DNA of 64,000 nucleotides, from contig JAHEWK010000002.1 of NCBI GenBank assembly GCA_020740775.1, positions 1,860,001 to 1,924,000 of the forward strand. The letters are read 5' to 3'. Below, in pieces: positions 1-12,323 of the stretch. The notes beneath the pieces are model-generated. The model ran no database searches. It saw only the letters and a list, made by a program, of their open reading frames with translations, and had not been told where the DNA came from. This stretch comes from Ilyonectria destructans. Its lineage: Eukaryota; Ascomycota; Sordariomycetes; Hypocreales; Nectriaceae. The position numbers and the translations under genes are program-made. Every line of letters starts with the position of its first letter. The first letter of the stretch is position 1.

Positions 1-2885
1 AACGCTTGAGAACGAGTCCAGCAAGACCATGTCGGCGGCTTCGATGGCGATATCACTGCCGGATCCCATGGCGATACCCACGTCGGCAGCTCGCAAGGAC
101 GGGGCGTCGTTGACGCCATCGCCTGTCATGCCCACGATCTGGCCACGAGCCTGGAACTCTCGCACAATGCGGAGCTTGTGTTCTGGAGTTGTGCGGGCAA
201 AGACAATTTCTCTATACGTCGCCAGTTGATCCCACTGGCCTTCATTGAGTGTGATGAGTTCTGGGCCACTGAGAACAATAGCCTGGCGTGGTCCGTCAGA
301 CCCAAAGTCGAGTTCAAGGGCGCGAAGCGAGGGGTCGAGAGTCGTGGTACGATGGAGTGCGTCAATGCCGTCGACATGTCTGGTGGTGACAATTCCACAC
401 TCCCGTGCGATGGCCTGCGCAGTGAGTGAAAAGTCTCCAGTGACCTATTTAGTGTTAGTCCTGGCTGCTTCTCTCATATTTGAGGCTCTTACCATGAATA
501 TCCGAATGCCAGCCAGACGAAGGGTTTCAACCACGTCAGGAATCTCCGGGCGAGGAGGGTCAACGATGCCGACTAGGCCAACAAGGGTCAACCCCGAGGC
601 GGCTTGCTTGTGCATTTCCGAATCCAAAGCCAAAGAAGACATTCCAACTGGAAAGACAGAGCTGGAGAGGGCTTTGCGAGCCAAAAGCAGAACTCTCCTG
701 CCTTGGGATGCCCATTCATCCTTGATCAGCTCCATACTCTTGCGGGTGACATCATCCAGAGTAATGGTAACGCCCGAAGGGTTAACATAGGAGCTGACCC
801 TGTCGAGGAGGATCTCAGGCGCACCCTTGATGGTCAAAAGCCTGTAAGTGGTCAGCACTCAATTCGCGGATTGGCATGCGGTGAAATGACTTACACGTCG
901 CCCGGCCCGAACACGGAGGCAGTATCGGCAGGCAAGGCAAGTGCCACGCCGCTCTGATGCGCCAGGGTGAATGCCTTGATCATATACTTGTTCTTGCTGT
1001 TGAATGCAAGCTCATACTTTGTGTGCCAGAATCGGCGAAGCATAGCTACCTCACCGAGGCCTTCTGAAAATCGAAGAATTGCCTGGTCCGTGGCGTCACC
1101 ATGGATGATGCGCTCATGAAGTGGACGGTTGATGGTGGAAGCGTCAAAGGTACCGGCATTACACAGTCCTGCAACTGCACGGAGTTGGCTGATGGAGTTG
1201 TTCTTGGGGTTGGCGTGTTCGTTGAGAACCATCAAGTCCCTGGCCTCGTCCGCAAGCATCCTCTTCTCACCGATTGCGCATTCAGTGACAACCATTTTGT
1301 TCTTCTATCGTTAGCAAGTGACCACGGCATATATTGGATGAGGTGCAACCAACCTGGGTCAGTGTTCCGGTCTTGTCAGAACAAATAACCGATACCGAGC
1401 CGAGTGTCTCCACGGTTTTGAGGGACTTGCATAGGATCTTTTGCTTTCGCATCATGTTGGCGCTGATGGTCATGCTGGCCGTCAGAGCAACAGGAAGGCC
1501 TTCTGGAATGAAGGCGACAGCCACCGAGACGCACGAGATGATGAGATTAGGGACAGTAATCCAGTCAGGATACTGCTTTCGAAGCCATGTTGCCCTATCG
1601 ACATGAGCCTCAATCAACGGAGCGTTCGGATTGTATAGACCTACCAAATGATAATGACAATGACAATCATCAAGAGCATGATGGAACAAATTACCATGAC
1701 AAAGTGAAAGACTTCTCGCTCAAGTGTCGTAAGACCCGTCTTGGGCTTGTTAGTAAGCTGAGCAATTCTACCAAAGACAGTGGTGTCTCCTGTGGCGACA
1801 ACAACTCCAGTGCATGTGCCAGAGGCACAATGTGTACCCTGAAGTCCAATGCATTTTGTTTCTAGGTAGTTGTCATCGGTAGAGTCCACGGTCGCTTGAA
1901 GAGGAGCCGATTCGCCTGTACCGTATTAGAAGAAATACCCTTTACTATCTGTGTTACGGTCGTGTACTTGCCTGTGAGGATGGAGCGATCAAACTTGGCA
2001 TCAGATGATGTCTCGGTGAAGCGGACGTCAGCCGGAAGCTTATTTCCCGCTTTGATGAGCAAAATGTCTCCCGGGACGAGGTGCTCAGCAAGCAGGGAAA
2101 CCTCATGGCCATCGCGAACGACTTGACAGAATTCAGGGAGCATGGTCTTGATGGAGGCCATGACTCGCGACGAGGACCAGTCCTGCCACAAATTGAAGGC
2201 AGCTTGGATGAAGAACACGGCGAGTAGGACGATAGCAAGCGCGAGATTGGCATCTGCAGGCGGCTTTCCAAGCGGACGCCATGCGATGAAGACGAGGATG
2301 GAGGCAAGTAGAAGAATTGTACCAAAACCCTTCAGGAAGTATCCAAGAACCCTTTTTGTATTATGTGTCGGTGCGGGAGACGGAGCGTTCTTGCCATAGC
2401 GGGCGACTCGACGTGTGACTTGATCAGCGGAGAGGCCTTCGTGAACGGCTGTGGAGAGGCGGCGAAGCACTTCCTCGACGGTGTTGGTATGCCACTCAAG
2501 CTTCGCAAGATCTAGGGGTCGTAAGAGTTAGATACCACCCTTTAAACTGTGGTACACAATAAAACCCATGCGTACCTGTCACGGCCTCAGCGCTCTTTTG
2601 CGTAAACCCGGACTTTTGATTAAAATCTTCAATGTCCATAGACCTAGAACAATGTCAGGGGGGGTTCTTGCTCTATTTCAACATTCGTGCTTACACAGTC
2701 CGATACTGGATGGGGAGAACGGTAGCAGCATCTATGGAGTTGCGCCTGGAGTGAATGGAATGAATATCCAGGGAATCCGTCGAAAGGCCTCGCCTCAAGG
2801 GCGGCCTGGCCTTGGTTCCAGCCTCCTCATCATCACGCCAACGAATGCGCTCAGGGGCTGGGGCTTTGGGTTCGGGTTCGTCCAT
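1..2885 (-). CDS. P-type cation-transporting ATPase (Na,K-ATPase-like), 5' part, runs off the left edge
   Basis: The product is an ATP-driven cation pump of a membrane, of the fungal Na+/K+-ATPase-like group. Eight exons can be joined in frame: 2885-2695, 2643-2576, 2511-1972, 1915-1645, 1594-1354, 1304-895, 841-493 and 444-<1, giving 838 visible residues. Seen in order: a basic, Ser-rich N-terminus; a cation-ATPase N-terminal domain; the actuator region ending SILTGES; the M4 motif PEGLP; the phosphorylation motif CSDKTGTLTQ; KGAPE of the nucleotide-binding domain; and TGDGVNDAP of the hinge. The C-terminal membrane helices lie outside the window. The start is the ATG at 2885, giving MDEPEPK; upstream in-frame codons are not needed. 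The 1916-1971 intron uses a GC donor, GGCAAGT, instead of GT. The family call is firm. Ion specificity (Na+, K+ or Ca2+) is inferred from overall resemblance only. Confidence 0.9.
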
Positions 2886-5800
2886 GAGGAATGAGGGAGA
2901 GAGACGCAGATCAGTCACAGCAGTATTGCACGAGAGATGCAAGCGAGTAAGCAAGAGAGTAGAAGAACTGAGTGTTGAGCTTAAGCAACATGGTGACCGC
3001 AGATGCCTCCTTTATACCGAAACTGACGATGGCTACGGTTCCAGACCAGTCGAGGGCAGTGCTAAACCCTCGACGTGTGACGAAATTACGCATGCATTCA
3101 CGAGATGACACAGCGGTAGAGAAGAGAGAAGAGTGGCGCTGACTTCACCGAAACTTGAAGATGTGCGCGCACGGCGGCAAGGAGACGGACGTGAGGGGGA
3201 AACCCAGCAGCACGAGGAGAGGGTCTCACAGTGCGACGAGTCGCCTAGCTAGGACCCAGTGACCCAGTGCAATATCCGATAGTCTTTTCCCTTGAAGGCC
3301 CTCTTTTTTTCCCTTCCGACGCAGCGGGCGTTGGGGGTTGGGGAAAATCGCTCATAGCAGGCGGTTGGTGAAGTTGCGAGTTGTCGTGGGAGTGAAGTCT
3401 TTGATATCTGGGAGCAAAGTATTTTGCCGCAATGCCAAGCTTTGCGGGAACAAGCGAGTGACAACCAATAAAAGTTACCGTCTATGCTGAGATCTCTAGG
3501 TCTGACCTCGATCTGGCTGTGCTCCGAAACCTGGTGGAGATGAGACTTCGGTATCCTGGATTTAGCTAGGCTGGTCGGCATCTAGATGCGCGAAACGAGA
3601 CGAGGAAACTAGGGCGTTTGCCATACGAGCCAGCGCGATTTGATGCCGCCCGCCTCGCCGCAAAACAGGGAAATTCCACCGCTCCGGGTATGAGGGGGCG
3701 ATGCATCCGCCAGCCATTGTCACAAGCCCTGTTGCTTTTTCGGTCGGATCTTTTGTTGTCGTCGATCCCCTCCAGTGTTGTTGTCCCTACCGATGTAAGC
3801 CGTGGGAGGGGTAGTAGGCGGCCTCCCATGACACCGCTCACCATTGCTGTCCCCACTGCGAAACTACGAGAGCTGCTGCACCCAGAACAGTCAGAGCTCC
3901 ATTAAGCTATGGCTAGCTCAATGAGCTTGCCGTCATCTGGACAAAGAAAGACAATGACATGGCGGCCGCAGTTGACGGCGAAGGGCCTGCTGCTGGTATT
4001 CCCTTGCAGTTCCTTGATGCTGTGGCGTCTTGCCTGCTGGAGGCATTCCTCGCTTGTTTATGGTCAACACCAACCGGACCCGTGAGTTGTTTATTGGCCG
4101 TTCAAGAGGAATTTCAGTTACTCCTTATCGACATGCTTTGTTGTTTATTTGCGACATTTCAGCAATTCCGACCACTTCACATTCAAGCCTACTCAGCCTC
4201 GGAGCACTTCCCTACGCCATGACTTGGTTCTTCGGACCCCACGTGTGAAGCCGAGTGTAAGCATAACATGGAGACTGGTGGCATTAGACTAAGACAAGGA
4301 GTGGAGGTGGCACATGCAATTGACCGGGTGTCTGTCCCGGTTCCCACCAACAATGCGCACCCACAGTGTTGGGGTTTGTCTCCATAGCTTCGGTAAAAAA
4401 TCAGCCCTGCGGTCCTGAGGGTTGTGCTTCTCTCTGCATGACGGTGGGTTGTGATGTAGACTCTCGCCATGTTCGGAAGATCATGGTGAGGTCACGCATG
4501 ATGGCCAGAGGCCATCGTCAAACACAGTCGAGAATAGCTGAGCATTAATCCGGGCCGGTTCGAGCTTGTGTGTATGTTGTGAACCGGGCCGGGCGATGGG
4601 GGCTGTTTCAATCCAATCCAGCCCTCTCCAACCTTTTCAATTCTTTCGTGGTTTCTTTCAAGACAACCATCTTGACCTCGTGTCTCGACACCTCACATCG
4701 TGACCTGCTCTCACTTATACTGTGCTTTACGATATGATGAGGGCGTTCAAAATTGACAATCAACACTGGCACGAGTAAAAATTGTGCGAAGGCCGTGATG
4801 ACAAGGCAGCATCCATTGCGCTCGTAGTTGGGGGTGCCCCATCCGTATAAACATTTGTCTGGAATACGCGGTCACGCGAAGTTCCATCGTAAACGCATCC
4901 GTCGTGTAAAGAATATGATGATCGTAAACCATTCAATGGGCTTCTTCGTCAATTACACGAAGTTCTAACAAGCAGCCTGCACGATAGCGGTAAGTGGGGG
5001 GCCAAGAGATGAAAAGTGCTTGGCACCAGAACTTGTATGGACACGATGGGCTTGCGGCACCTCCCCTGTGAACAATACTGTGATAAGCTCCTTTCCCGCC
5101 GCCCATCTCAATCTCAGACCGGAGAGATCAGATGACGGGCGGTGCTCCAGGACGCATTGGGAAACCCCGATATTTCCCTCACCGACTCGCCTGCGACAAG
5201 AGTTGATATGCGCCGCTGACGTTGAAGTCGTCGTCGTGGATGGCGCCACGCACGGGCTAGGAGGTGCGGATGAATGGCCAATAGCACATTGAAAACGTGG
5301 AATCAGGGATCAAAGGGAGCTTGGAGCGGTCTCGAGCTTCAGGAGTGTGTGGAGGTTGGGGCTGTGCTTGCAAGTCCCAGCGGTCCCCGCAGTTGATGCA
5401 TCGCGAAATTGATGCCGACACGGTTGGCCCTACTCGTGTAACCTCGGACACAGGCCGCAAGAGTGGCCGCCCATGATCCAGGACAGCATTCAATTCGTCG
5501 GAGATTTAATTGCGCTACGGGGCAAAGCAAAGGCAAAGCAGACAGCTATGCTGTAGTGTGCAATCCGGCGAGCGGGTGGATGTCACCACTCTCGTTGGTG
5601 TGCTGGGACGCTGTCAGCACAGCCTCAATCGGATGAAGTGACCAATTCATCAACCCCCGACGTTTCTGCGTCGCCGTTTTCCCACTCTCCCTCGTCATTA
5701 TTCTCTTCTTGATCCTCGGTTTCTGCTTCATTCAGCCGCGCACCTCCTGCCCGCACCCTGCGTCGGTAAGTCGACCAGACATGCGACAGCCTGGACAGCC

Positions 5801-6615
5801 ATCTCCAGCTCTAGTTGAGCTTGGCAGCCACCAACGCCCCGTTTTTGGACGCGTGCTCTCAATCCAGAGCACAGACAGACACGCATTCAGTCATTCAGAG
5901 GTCCAGAGCCCAAGTAAGGCCGGTCTAACCACCTCACTCAAGCGAGTGTGACCATGGAGGAACCCGTATCAAAGGCCAAAGGCCAAAGACTTGCAAAAGG
6001 ACGCGGCATCTGCCCCGGCTCCTCCGCAGAACGAAGCAAGCGCTCGCTCAATCAATCTCGAGGCCCAGGGCCGCGCGGATCGACCGTGGCCCCATCTCGT
6101 ACATGACGCGGCCTCCCCCTTGAATCTTCATCGTAAAACCCCTCGACGACGCGAAACCGTCAGCAAAGGACAAACTTTACGACGTTGACGCAGCTTATTT
6201 GCCCCCAGGAGAGCGTCAAAGCGACCGGGCCACGGATGCCTGCTGCGTGTGTTCTTAAGACATATCATCTGGTGGGCTTCCCGCTTCTCCGGTGCTATTC
6301 TCTCCCCAAGTCAATTACTTCTTTTGGTGGCGTCATCCACACCGGCTCGCGCTGTGAAGCCGACTAATAGACTTGCCCCGTTTGTCAGCGGGACGCGCAA
6401 TGCTTGCAACGTCAGCTCTCGGAATCAACTGCCCGCACAACGACGCCAAAATTGCCGGGCCAAAACCCATCTTGCCAACCTCCACGGGCGCTCTCACCGT
6501 CATGAATGCTGCTCTCTCGGCCTGCCTCTCGAGATTCTAGCCTCTCGAGTTTCCAGCCTCTAGGCTCTAGCGTCTAGGTTCTTGTCCCTGCCCGCGAGGC
6601 TCGCCCTCTCCAGCC
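2886..6615. other. 3.7-kb intergenic region without a supported gene
   Basis: Open frames here are short, overlap on both strands and carry no domain I recognise. The part next to 2885 should hold the promoter of the ATPase, and the part before 6616 the promoter of the 456-aa gene; the latter becomes C/T-rich and has repeated tctcgag/ctctag words at about 6530-6580. A small non-conserved gene cannot be excluded. Confidence 0.5.
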
Positions 6616-6666
6616 ATGCCTAGACATGCTCCCGCCGAACCCTCCCCCGTCATCCACCACCCATGA
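6616..6666 (+). promoter_or_regulatory. uORF overlapping the next gene's start
   Basis: An ATG at 6616 opens a 16-codon frame that ends at TGA 6664-6666. It overlaps the proposed start ATG at 6626 in another frame. If the transcript begins upstream, ribosomes must skip or reinitiate past this uORF to make the downstream protein. The arrangement is seen directly; a regulatory effect is inference. Confidence 0.35.
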
Positions 6667-7996
6667 GTCTGTCGCCGATGTCGAGGCCTCTGTTCTGAGC
6701 ATCAAGCCTCCGTTACCGAGCCGGCGCCCTCGCACCGCCCAGTCGCCTAACAATGCCGAAGTCCAGGTCCCGCCTCTCGTCGCCGGCGCTCTCGTAGCCG
6801 CATTTGCCACCGCCTTGGCCGATGGACTGAACAACGACCTCCTCACCCACTACTACTTACCAGAGCAAAAGGTTCGAATCAACATCGACCGCGTGCTGGA
6901 CCGCATCTTATCTGAATTCACCGGCCAACTCTGGGACGAGCTCTGGCACTTCTATTGCCAATCCAACCCCGAGTCGGCACGCCAAGTCAAGCTCCTATTT
7001 GACGGCCCCATATGCCAATTGTTCCTCGTTCTCAACGGGCCCGAGACCCCGCGATGTATACTCGACAAGATAGGCCCGGGCATCACACGACGGCCTGCCA
7101 CATGGTCGTCCACTGCACGAGGCATTGATCTGCCTTTGGCATTGCAGCTCCTTTGTAGCTTCTGGGACCGCGAGTTCCCCGCACGCTCACCTAGAGGATC
7201 GCCAGAAGACATCGCCCGCTCATTACATACCTACATCACCACTGGCGAATCCGCCAAGGCTCTCATCGCCAAGATCCGTGAGGTCTTGATCTCCCCTCAC
7301 TACGTGCAAATGCACCTCATGGAGTCTGCAGTCTGGGATATCCTAATGAAGAGGCGTTTCCCGCCGCCCACGGACGGATTCCACGTCATTCAATTCAAGT
7401 TCGAGTGCCAGCTCTTTGGCCCCCTAGAAGGCATCGGGGACCCACAACTGGTTAGTATGGGATCTTTGCCGGCCATTACTGGAACAGCGAATGACTGCAT
7501 TTACACCACCGTATCCGAGTACACCTCCAAACAATGGCCCAAGTGCGGTTCCATGTTGTTGGGCTGCATTGAAGATGCCGTGAAGCAGGCCTCTATTTCA
7601 TGCCGCGAAGGACAGGCATTCACCGGCATGTCTCTCTGGGACGGCACCGACGGTAAAGACGTTTATTGCCCGAGTCTTCGCCTTCTACATCTTGAAGTCG
7701 AGGACGGATCTATCCGACTCAGCGTTTCCGCTTGGACGCATACGATGATCGAGATCCTACAGCAAATGGCCTGGACGTGCGCGGCCCTGAGCGCCTCGCC
7801 TTTCCCTGGCGCGCTTTCGGAGTGCGCCGTTGAGGTTTCGGACTGGGCATATTTAGACGACTCGATTTACGTCGACTGCAGCTTGTCGCATCGGCCAGTC
7901 CCAGAAGGCGACGGGGCTGCGTGGTTGAAGCAGCTGCAAGGTGCCGCAATCGCGAATGGCTTCCCGATCAAGCACAGCGCCACCGTATCATCATAA
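6626..7996 (+). CDS. Hypothetical protein, 456 aa
   Basis: This is a single uninterrupted frame from ATG 6626 to TAA 7994-7996. The first 50 residues or so are Pro/Ser-rich and low in complexity. A weakly hydrophobic Ala/Leu segment follows (about residues 50-66), then a globular-looking body rich in Trp and Cys. I see no catalytic motif and no signal peptide, and do not recognise the family. Codon use and GC content look like the neighbouring real genes, and the frame is far longer than chance. The 5' end is uncertain because of the overlapping uORF. Confidence 0.75.
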   Translation: MLPPNPPPSSTTHESVADVEASVLSIKPPLPSRRPRTAQSPNNAEVQVPPLVAGALVAAFATALADGLNNDLLTHYYLPEQKVRINIDRVLDRILSEFTGQLWDELWHFYCQSNPESARQVKLLFDGPICQLFLVLNGPETPRCILDKIGPGITRRPATWSSTARGIDLPLALQLLCSFWDREFPARSPRGSPEDIARSLHTYITTGESAKALIAKIREVLISPHYVQMHLMESAVWDILMKRRFPPPTDGFHVIQFKFECQLFGPLEGIGDPQLVSMGSLPAITGTANDCIYTTVSEYTSKQWPKCGSMLLGCIEDAVKQASISCREGQAFTGMSLWDGTDGKDVYCPSLRLLHLEVEDGSIRLSVSAWTHTMIEILQQMAWTCAALSASPFPGALSECAVEVSDWAYLDDSIYVDCSLSHRPVPEGDGAAWLKQLQGAAIANGFPIKHSATVSS

Positions 7997-8091
7997 CAAG
8001 CAGCAAGATAGCAAGAATGTCAGGCCGTGTATATTGAAGACTTCTTACGCTGCGATGATATTTTAGATATTTAATTACTTAATGATACCCA

Positions 8092-9589
8092 TCACGGCTC
8101 GCGAAGACCCTTTGCCCTCTGGCCAGTGAGCAACTCAGCTGCACCATCCTCCTTGACCAGATAAATGTCCTCGTGCCTCACACCAAATTTTCCCTCCAAA
8201 TAAATGCCGGGCTCGTTGGTGAAGGTCATTCCCGGCTTCAGAAGCACGTCCTTGTTCCATTTGTTCAAGTAGGGCGACTCATGGGCCTTGATACCAATGC
8301 CATGGCCCAACCGGTGAGTGAAACCGTATCCATAGCCGGCATTCTCGATGACAGTCCGCGCTGCAATGTCCACGCTAGCGGCCGTGTTGTTGTGCTTGAA
8401 AGCTTCCGCAGCAGCCGACTGCGCCTCGAGAACAATCTGCCAGACGTTCTCCTTCTCTTCCCGCAACGGGTCTGGAACAACGCTGTGCTGACCCTCTGGC
8501 AGGTCAATGAGAAAACTTCGGCAGATGTCCGACGAGTATCCCAGGTAATGTGCGCCCACATCGATGACAATCATGCTGTTGTAAGTAAGCTTCTTACCGC
8601 CGGTAACGAAACCACCGTGGGGCAGGGCTCCGTGCTCCTCGAAGAGGACAATGTTGAAGAACAAGCTGAAACCAATGGAGAGCATTGAGTTGTCGAGGAT
8701 AGTAGTGACTTCGTCCTCGGTCAACCCAGGAACGAGACATGGGCGCATTGCTCTCAGAGCAACCACCGTCCCGGTGTTCACCGCGCGAAGCAGCTCGACT
8801 TCGGCGGGACTCTTCAGCTGCCTCACGAGCTCGGCCTCTGGGGAAAGACCCACCGTCTTGAAGCCCGCTGAGTCGAGACCACGTACAATGTAATCACGAA
8901 TCTCCTCATCGGCCATGAGTGTTGGGGCCTCCTTGCCCTCGAACAGCCTCGACTTGATCAGTGTGTCATAAGGGTTCCAGTGCTCTTCCCAGATGACAAT
9001 GTCCAGCGTCTCCTCTCGAGAGGGGATACCCAGCATGCGGACGCGGCCTTCCTCGAAGTGCGGGGAGAGGTATGCCGTCTTTGCTACGACCTCACCGTCG
9101 GCAGAAGTCTCCGGGAGAATGAGCATCAAGAACGGGCGCTCCTCTGGCTCCCAGGGCTCCCAGTCCACCTGCGAAGTGTTTCCATAGTACCTGGAGCTTG
9201 TTAATTCCCACGCATCTTTTCCCGAGATTCAGTTCTTACTGGAACGTGTAGCCCGGCTCCAGCACGAATGCGTCAATGCCATTCACAGCCAAGGCCTTTG
9301 CCAGCCGATCACGTCGCCCAATAAACTCCTCTGCTTCAATCGGCCGAGCATCGTCCAGAAACGAAAGGTCGGCCTTGAGGTTGTCGATTGAACATTGTTG
9401 AACTTTGGCCACGTCGAGCACGTTGGAATGCGAACAACGGCGATGACGGATGCCACCAAAAAACAGGAGCGATGTCACAACTACAGCGGCAACTGTAGCG
9501 AATCGGGATGATGACTTGCGCTTGGGAATTGGGCGAGGCTGCTGCGGCAGCAATTGGCCCTTCTCACTGTCCAACGTCGTCGAGTTCAT
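8092..9589 (-). CDS. Peptidase M24 family (Xaa-Pro dipeptidase/aminopeptidase-like), membrane-anchored
   Basis: Two exons, 9589-9240 and 9190-8092, join across a 49-nt intron (GTAAGA...CCAG) to give 482 aa. Met at 9589 is preferred because it yields a short cytosolic-type head (MNSTTLDSEK), a basic patch and one hydrophobic segment at about residues 33-48, suggesting a type II membrane protein. The rest is a creatinase-like N-terminal domain followed by a pita-bread M24 domain. The metal ligands are visible in order: Asp in VIDVGAHYLG, Asp in SSDICRSF, His in HRLGHGIG, Glu in TNEPGIYL and Glu in VRHEDIYLV. The family cleaves peptides next to proline using two metal ions. The set of ligands looks complete, so the enzyme should be active; the substrate is unknown. 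It is divergent from the MFS gene. Confidence 0.9.
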
Positions 9590-10104
9590 TTTGCCGGTGA
9601 TGTAAGACGACAGTTGAAGAAGAGCGAGGTCGGCGTCCAGGAAAAGGTATTCCATCCGAGACAATCACACCCTACTATGCCTGTAACCTCTCTTCCAATC
9701 CCATTCCTTGTTTATCAATGCTGTCCAATATGCTCCAGCCAACAGTGGGACAGTGGGCCCGTATAACACAGTATGATCGGCGTGAGGGGAAAGTGGGCAG
9801 CCCAAAAGATAACACCAGTGGGCCAAATGCCATACGACGTCCCTTGTAAGTCCTTGTAAGTGGAGAAGCTCTCCCAAACTAGCGGTAGTATCGCTTCGAC
9901 CTGCCCAAACTTCCCTGCTGAATAGCGTGTAGTTCGCCGATGTATCCTTGGTCGAGATATCGGCGGGTATTACTGAATGCCGGTGTGGGTTCTCATGCAA
10001 CTCAACGATAACGGCGAGTTAATAGGTCGTCTGTTTCTCGCTCCTGTGTGGATTTTCTTATTCCTGCAAGTCTTCATGCATGCACCCTGAAGAGCCACCA
10101 AGAA
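9590..10104. promoter_or_regulatory. Divergent promoter region, M24 peptidase / MFS carrier
   Basis: This 515-bp spacer separates two head-to-head genes and must contain both promoters unless longer UTRs are involved. I see no recognisable operator. Co-regulation of the peptidase and the carrier is possible but not shown. Confidence 0.5.
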
Positions 10105-11802
10105 ATGGCTTCTGTGGCGACCGACCTGGCTATTGAGCCGAAAGAAACCCTGCCACATGTTGACATGATCGCCAAAGACGACATTGGTAAAAATGAAAAG
10201 TCCCTGGCTGAGAAGGACGAGGCTCTAGTCGAAACGGGCAGTGTCGACGAGCCCGTCAAGACCTACTACAGCAAAGTCTCTGTCTGGTTGATGATCCTAT
10301 TCTCAGGTCTAGCTATTGGTTCTGATGGATAGTAAGAATGACTCCAGTTATTTCTCTCACTTCTCCTCAATATTTGATCCGAGGACAACGCTCACAATTT
10401 CCCCTCCAGTAATGCTGCCGTGATTGGCAATGTCGAGCTGTTGTTGGCCATTATCTACCCAGATGCCCTCACCACCTCCATCTACTCGCGTCTCAGCAAT
10501 GCATTCTTGATCGGCATGATCCTTGGCATGCTCTTCTTTGGATTCATTGTCGATCAGCTGGGTCGCAAGACCGGTGCAGTGGCTACCACCATTATTCTGG
10601 TTGTGGGTATTGCCATGTCTGCCGCTGCCAATGGTGCCACGCCTACTGGCCTCTTCTGGATGCTCATCGTCGCTCGCGGTGTCGCTGGCGTCGGTGCCGG
10701 TGGTGAGTACCCAGTCTCTGGAGCTGGTGCTGCTGAGGCAACGGATGAGAGCGGCGAGTATCGCAAGCGACGTGGTTTCATGTTCGCCATGCTTGCAGAT
10801 CTGTCGGCATCCTTGGGCTACGTCTGGGGTGGTTTGGTACCATTGCTCCTCCTCCTCTGCGTGGGCCAGAAGGAGGAAAAGTATGGAATCGTCTGGCGGA
10901 CTTCATTTGCCCTGGGTGCTGTTCCGCCTCTCGTCATCTTCTGGTTCAGATTGCGCATGGCCGTAGCCACGGCATACCGCAAGTCGTCTATGCGAAAGCA
11001 GCGCGTCCCATACAAACTGGCTCTGAAGCGTTATTGGCGCCCCTTGGTCGGAGTGGCCTCTTGCTGGTTTTTGTACAATTGGATTTCCATTCCCTTTGGC
11101 ATCTTCAGCTCCACCATTATGTCGCGTGCCAATGTGGGCGATAGTTTGGTCAAGAACTTGGGCTGGGGAGTAGTTATCAACTGTTTCTACCTCCCCGGCC
11201 CTTTCCTAGGAGGATATCTATCTGACAAGATTGGACGACGCCAGACCATGGCTCTCGGTTTCTCACTGCAAGCCATTCTTGGCTTTGTCCTGGGTGGTGC
11301 TATGGGACCCATCCAGAACATCTTCCCGCTCTTTGTTGTTCTATATGGTGTCTTCCTCACCCTCGGTGAAGTCGGACCTGGAAGGTAAGAATCCATCAAA
11401 ACAAGTTTAGTTCGATCGAATATCTGACACTGAGATAGTACCGTCGTTTTGCTCGCCTCCGAGTGCTTCCCAACTTCAATTCGTGGCCAGATGCTCGGCT
11501 TCATTGCCGCTTGCTCAAAGGCAGGTGCCGCAATCGGCACTCAAGTCTTTACTGCAATTCTCAACTCTTATGATGAAGAACATGCCTCGAAGGGAAACCA
11601 AACAGCTTTTCTTATCGGGTCCGCCTTTGCTGTTTTGGGCGCCGTGATTGCATACTTTGTAATTCCCGATGTCTCGACACGACTTGAAGATGATGACGCT
11701 GCCTGGAAAGTATATCTTGCTGACCATGGCTGGGAGGCTACCTGGGGTGATGCCGAGACCAAGGATCCCCAGGGTGTCATCATGGATCGACCTGGAAACT
11801 AG
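10105..11802 (+). CDS. MFS transporter, GIT1/phosphate:H+ symporter-like
   Basis: Exons 10105-10331, 10410-11384 and 11439-11802 join in frame to 521 aa. A hydrophilic N-terminus of about 65 residues precedes 10-12 membrane segments. Family marks are the loop DQLGRKTG between helices 2 and 3, the motif GAGGEYP in helix 4 and DKIGRRQT in the middle loop. GEYP is typical of fungal phosphate:H+ symporters and of glycerophosphoinositol (GIT1-type) carriers. A role in uptake of phosphate or a glycerophosphodiester at the plasma membrane follows from the family; the actual substrate is not readable. The C-terminus ends in a short acidic tail. Introns of 78 and 54 nt have consensus borders. Confidence 0.9.
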
Positions 11803-12323
11803 GCTTGGTGCAAGAGGACATTTACTGAGCCATGCCATGTTAGTGACCAATGTGATGCAGGATGGACATGCACAACCAAATGCTCGTTTTTAGCTAGCTT
11901 ATTAGGAGGTATGAATTCAATTTGGGTACGTTGTATCAATGACTTTAAACCAGCCTCAGTGATACGCATTCAGTATGGCACAGACCCATGCCAACACTAG
12001 ATACCAGGTTCCTTACCTCTGACTTTCACAGTGAAGTTTTAATTAACCGCAACAGGCTGATGTCGAGAAATTCCTGGCAAACCTTTGTGTCATGCTAAAA
12101 ATGGCACTACCATCGTCATTTCGTGTCATTTCTTTGCCTTCAATTGAAATACCCAGATCAATCCCGCTTGACACTATCGTTTCCAATACTATCTCAAATA
12201 CGTGCCTCGATAACCCTCGTTTGGGAACCAGAGAACGTACAACATCCTCACCACGTCTTCGACGTGACCGTCCGAAATGGTTGGAACCGCCATGGGGACT
12301 GCGTGCGCCAAGGTTTCAGTTGA
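11803..12323. other. Intergenic, nothing recognised
   Basis: The 3' flanks of two convergent genes meet here. It has no open frame with a recognisable domain and no repeat that I can see. Confidence 0.5.
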
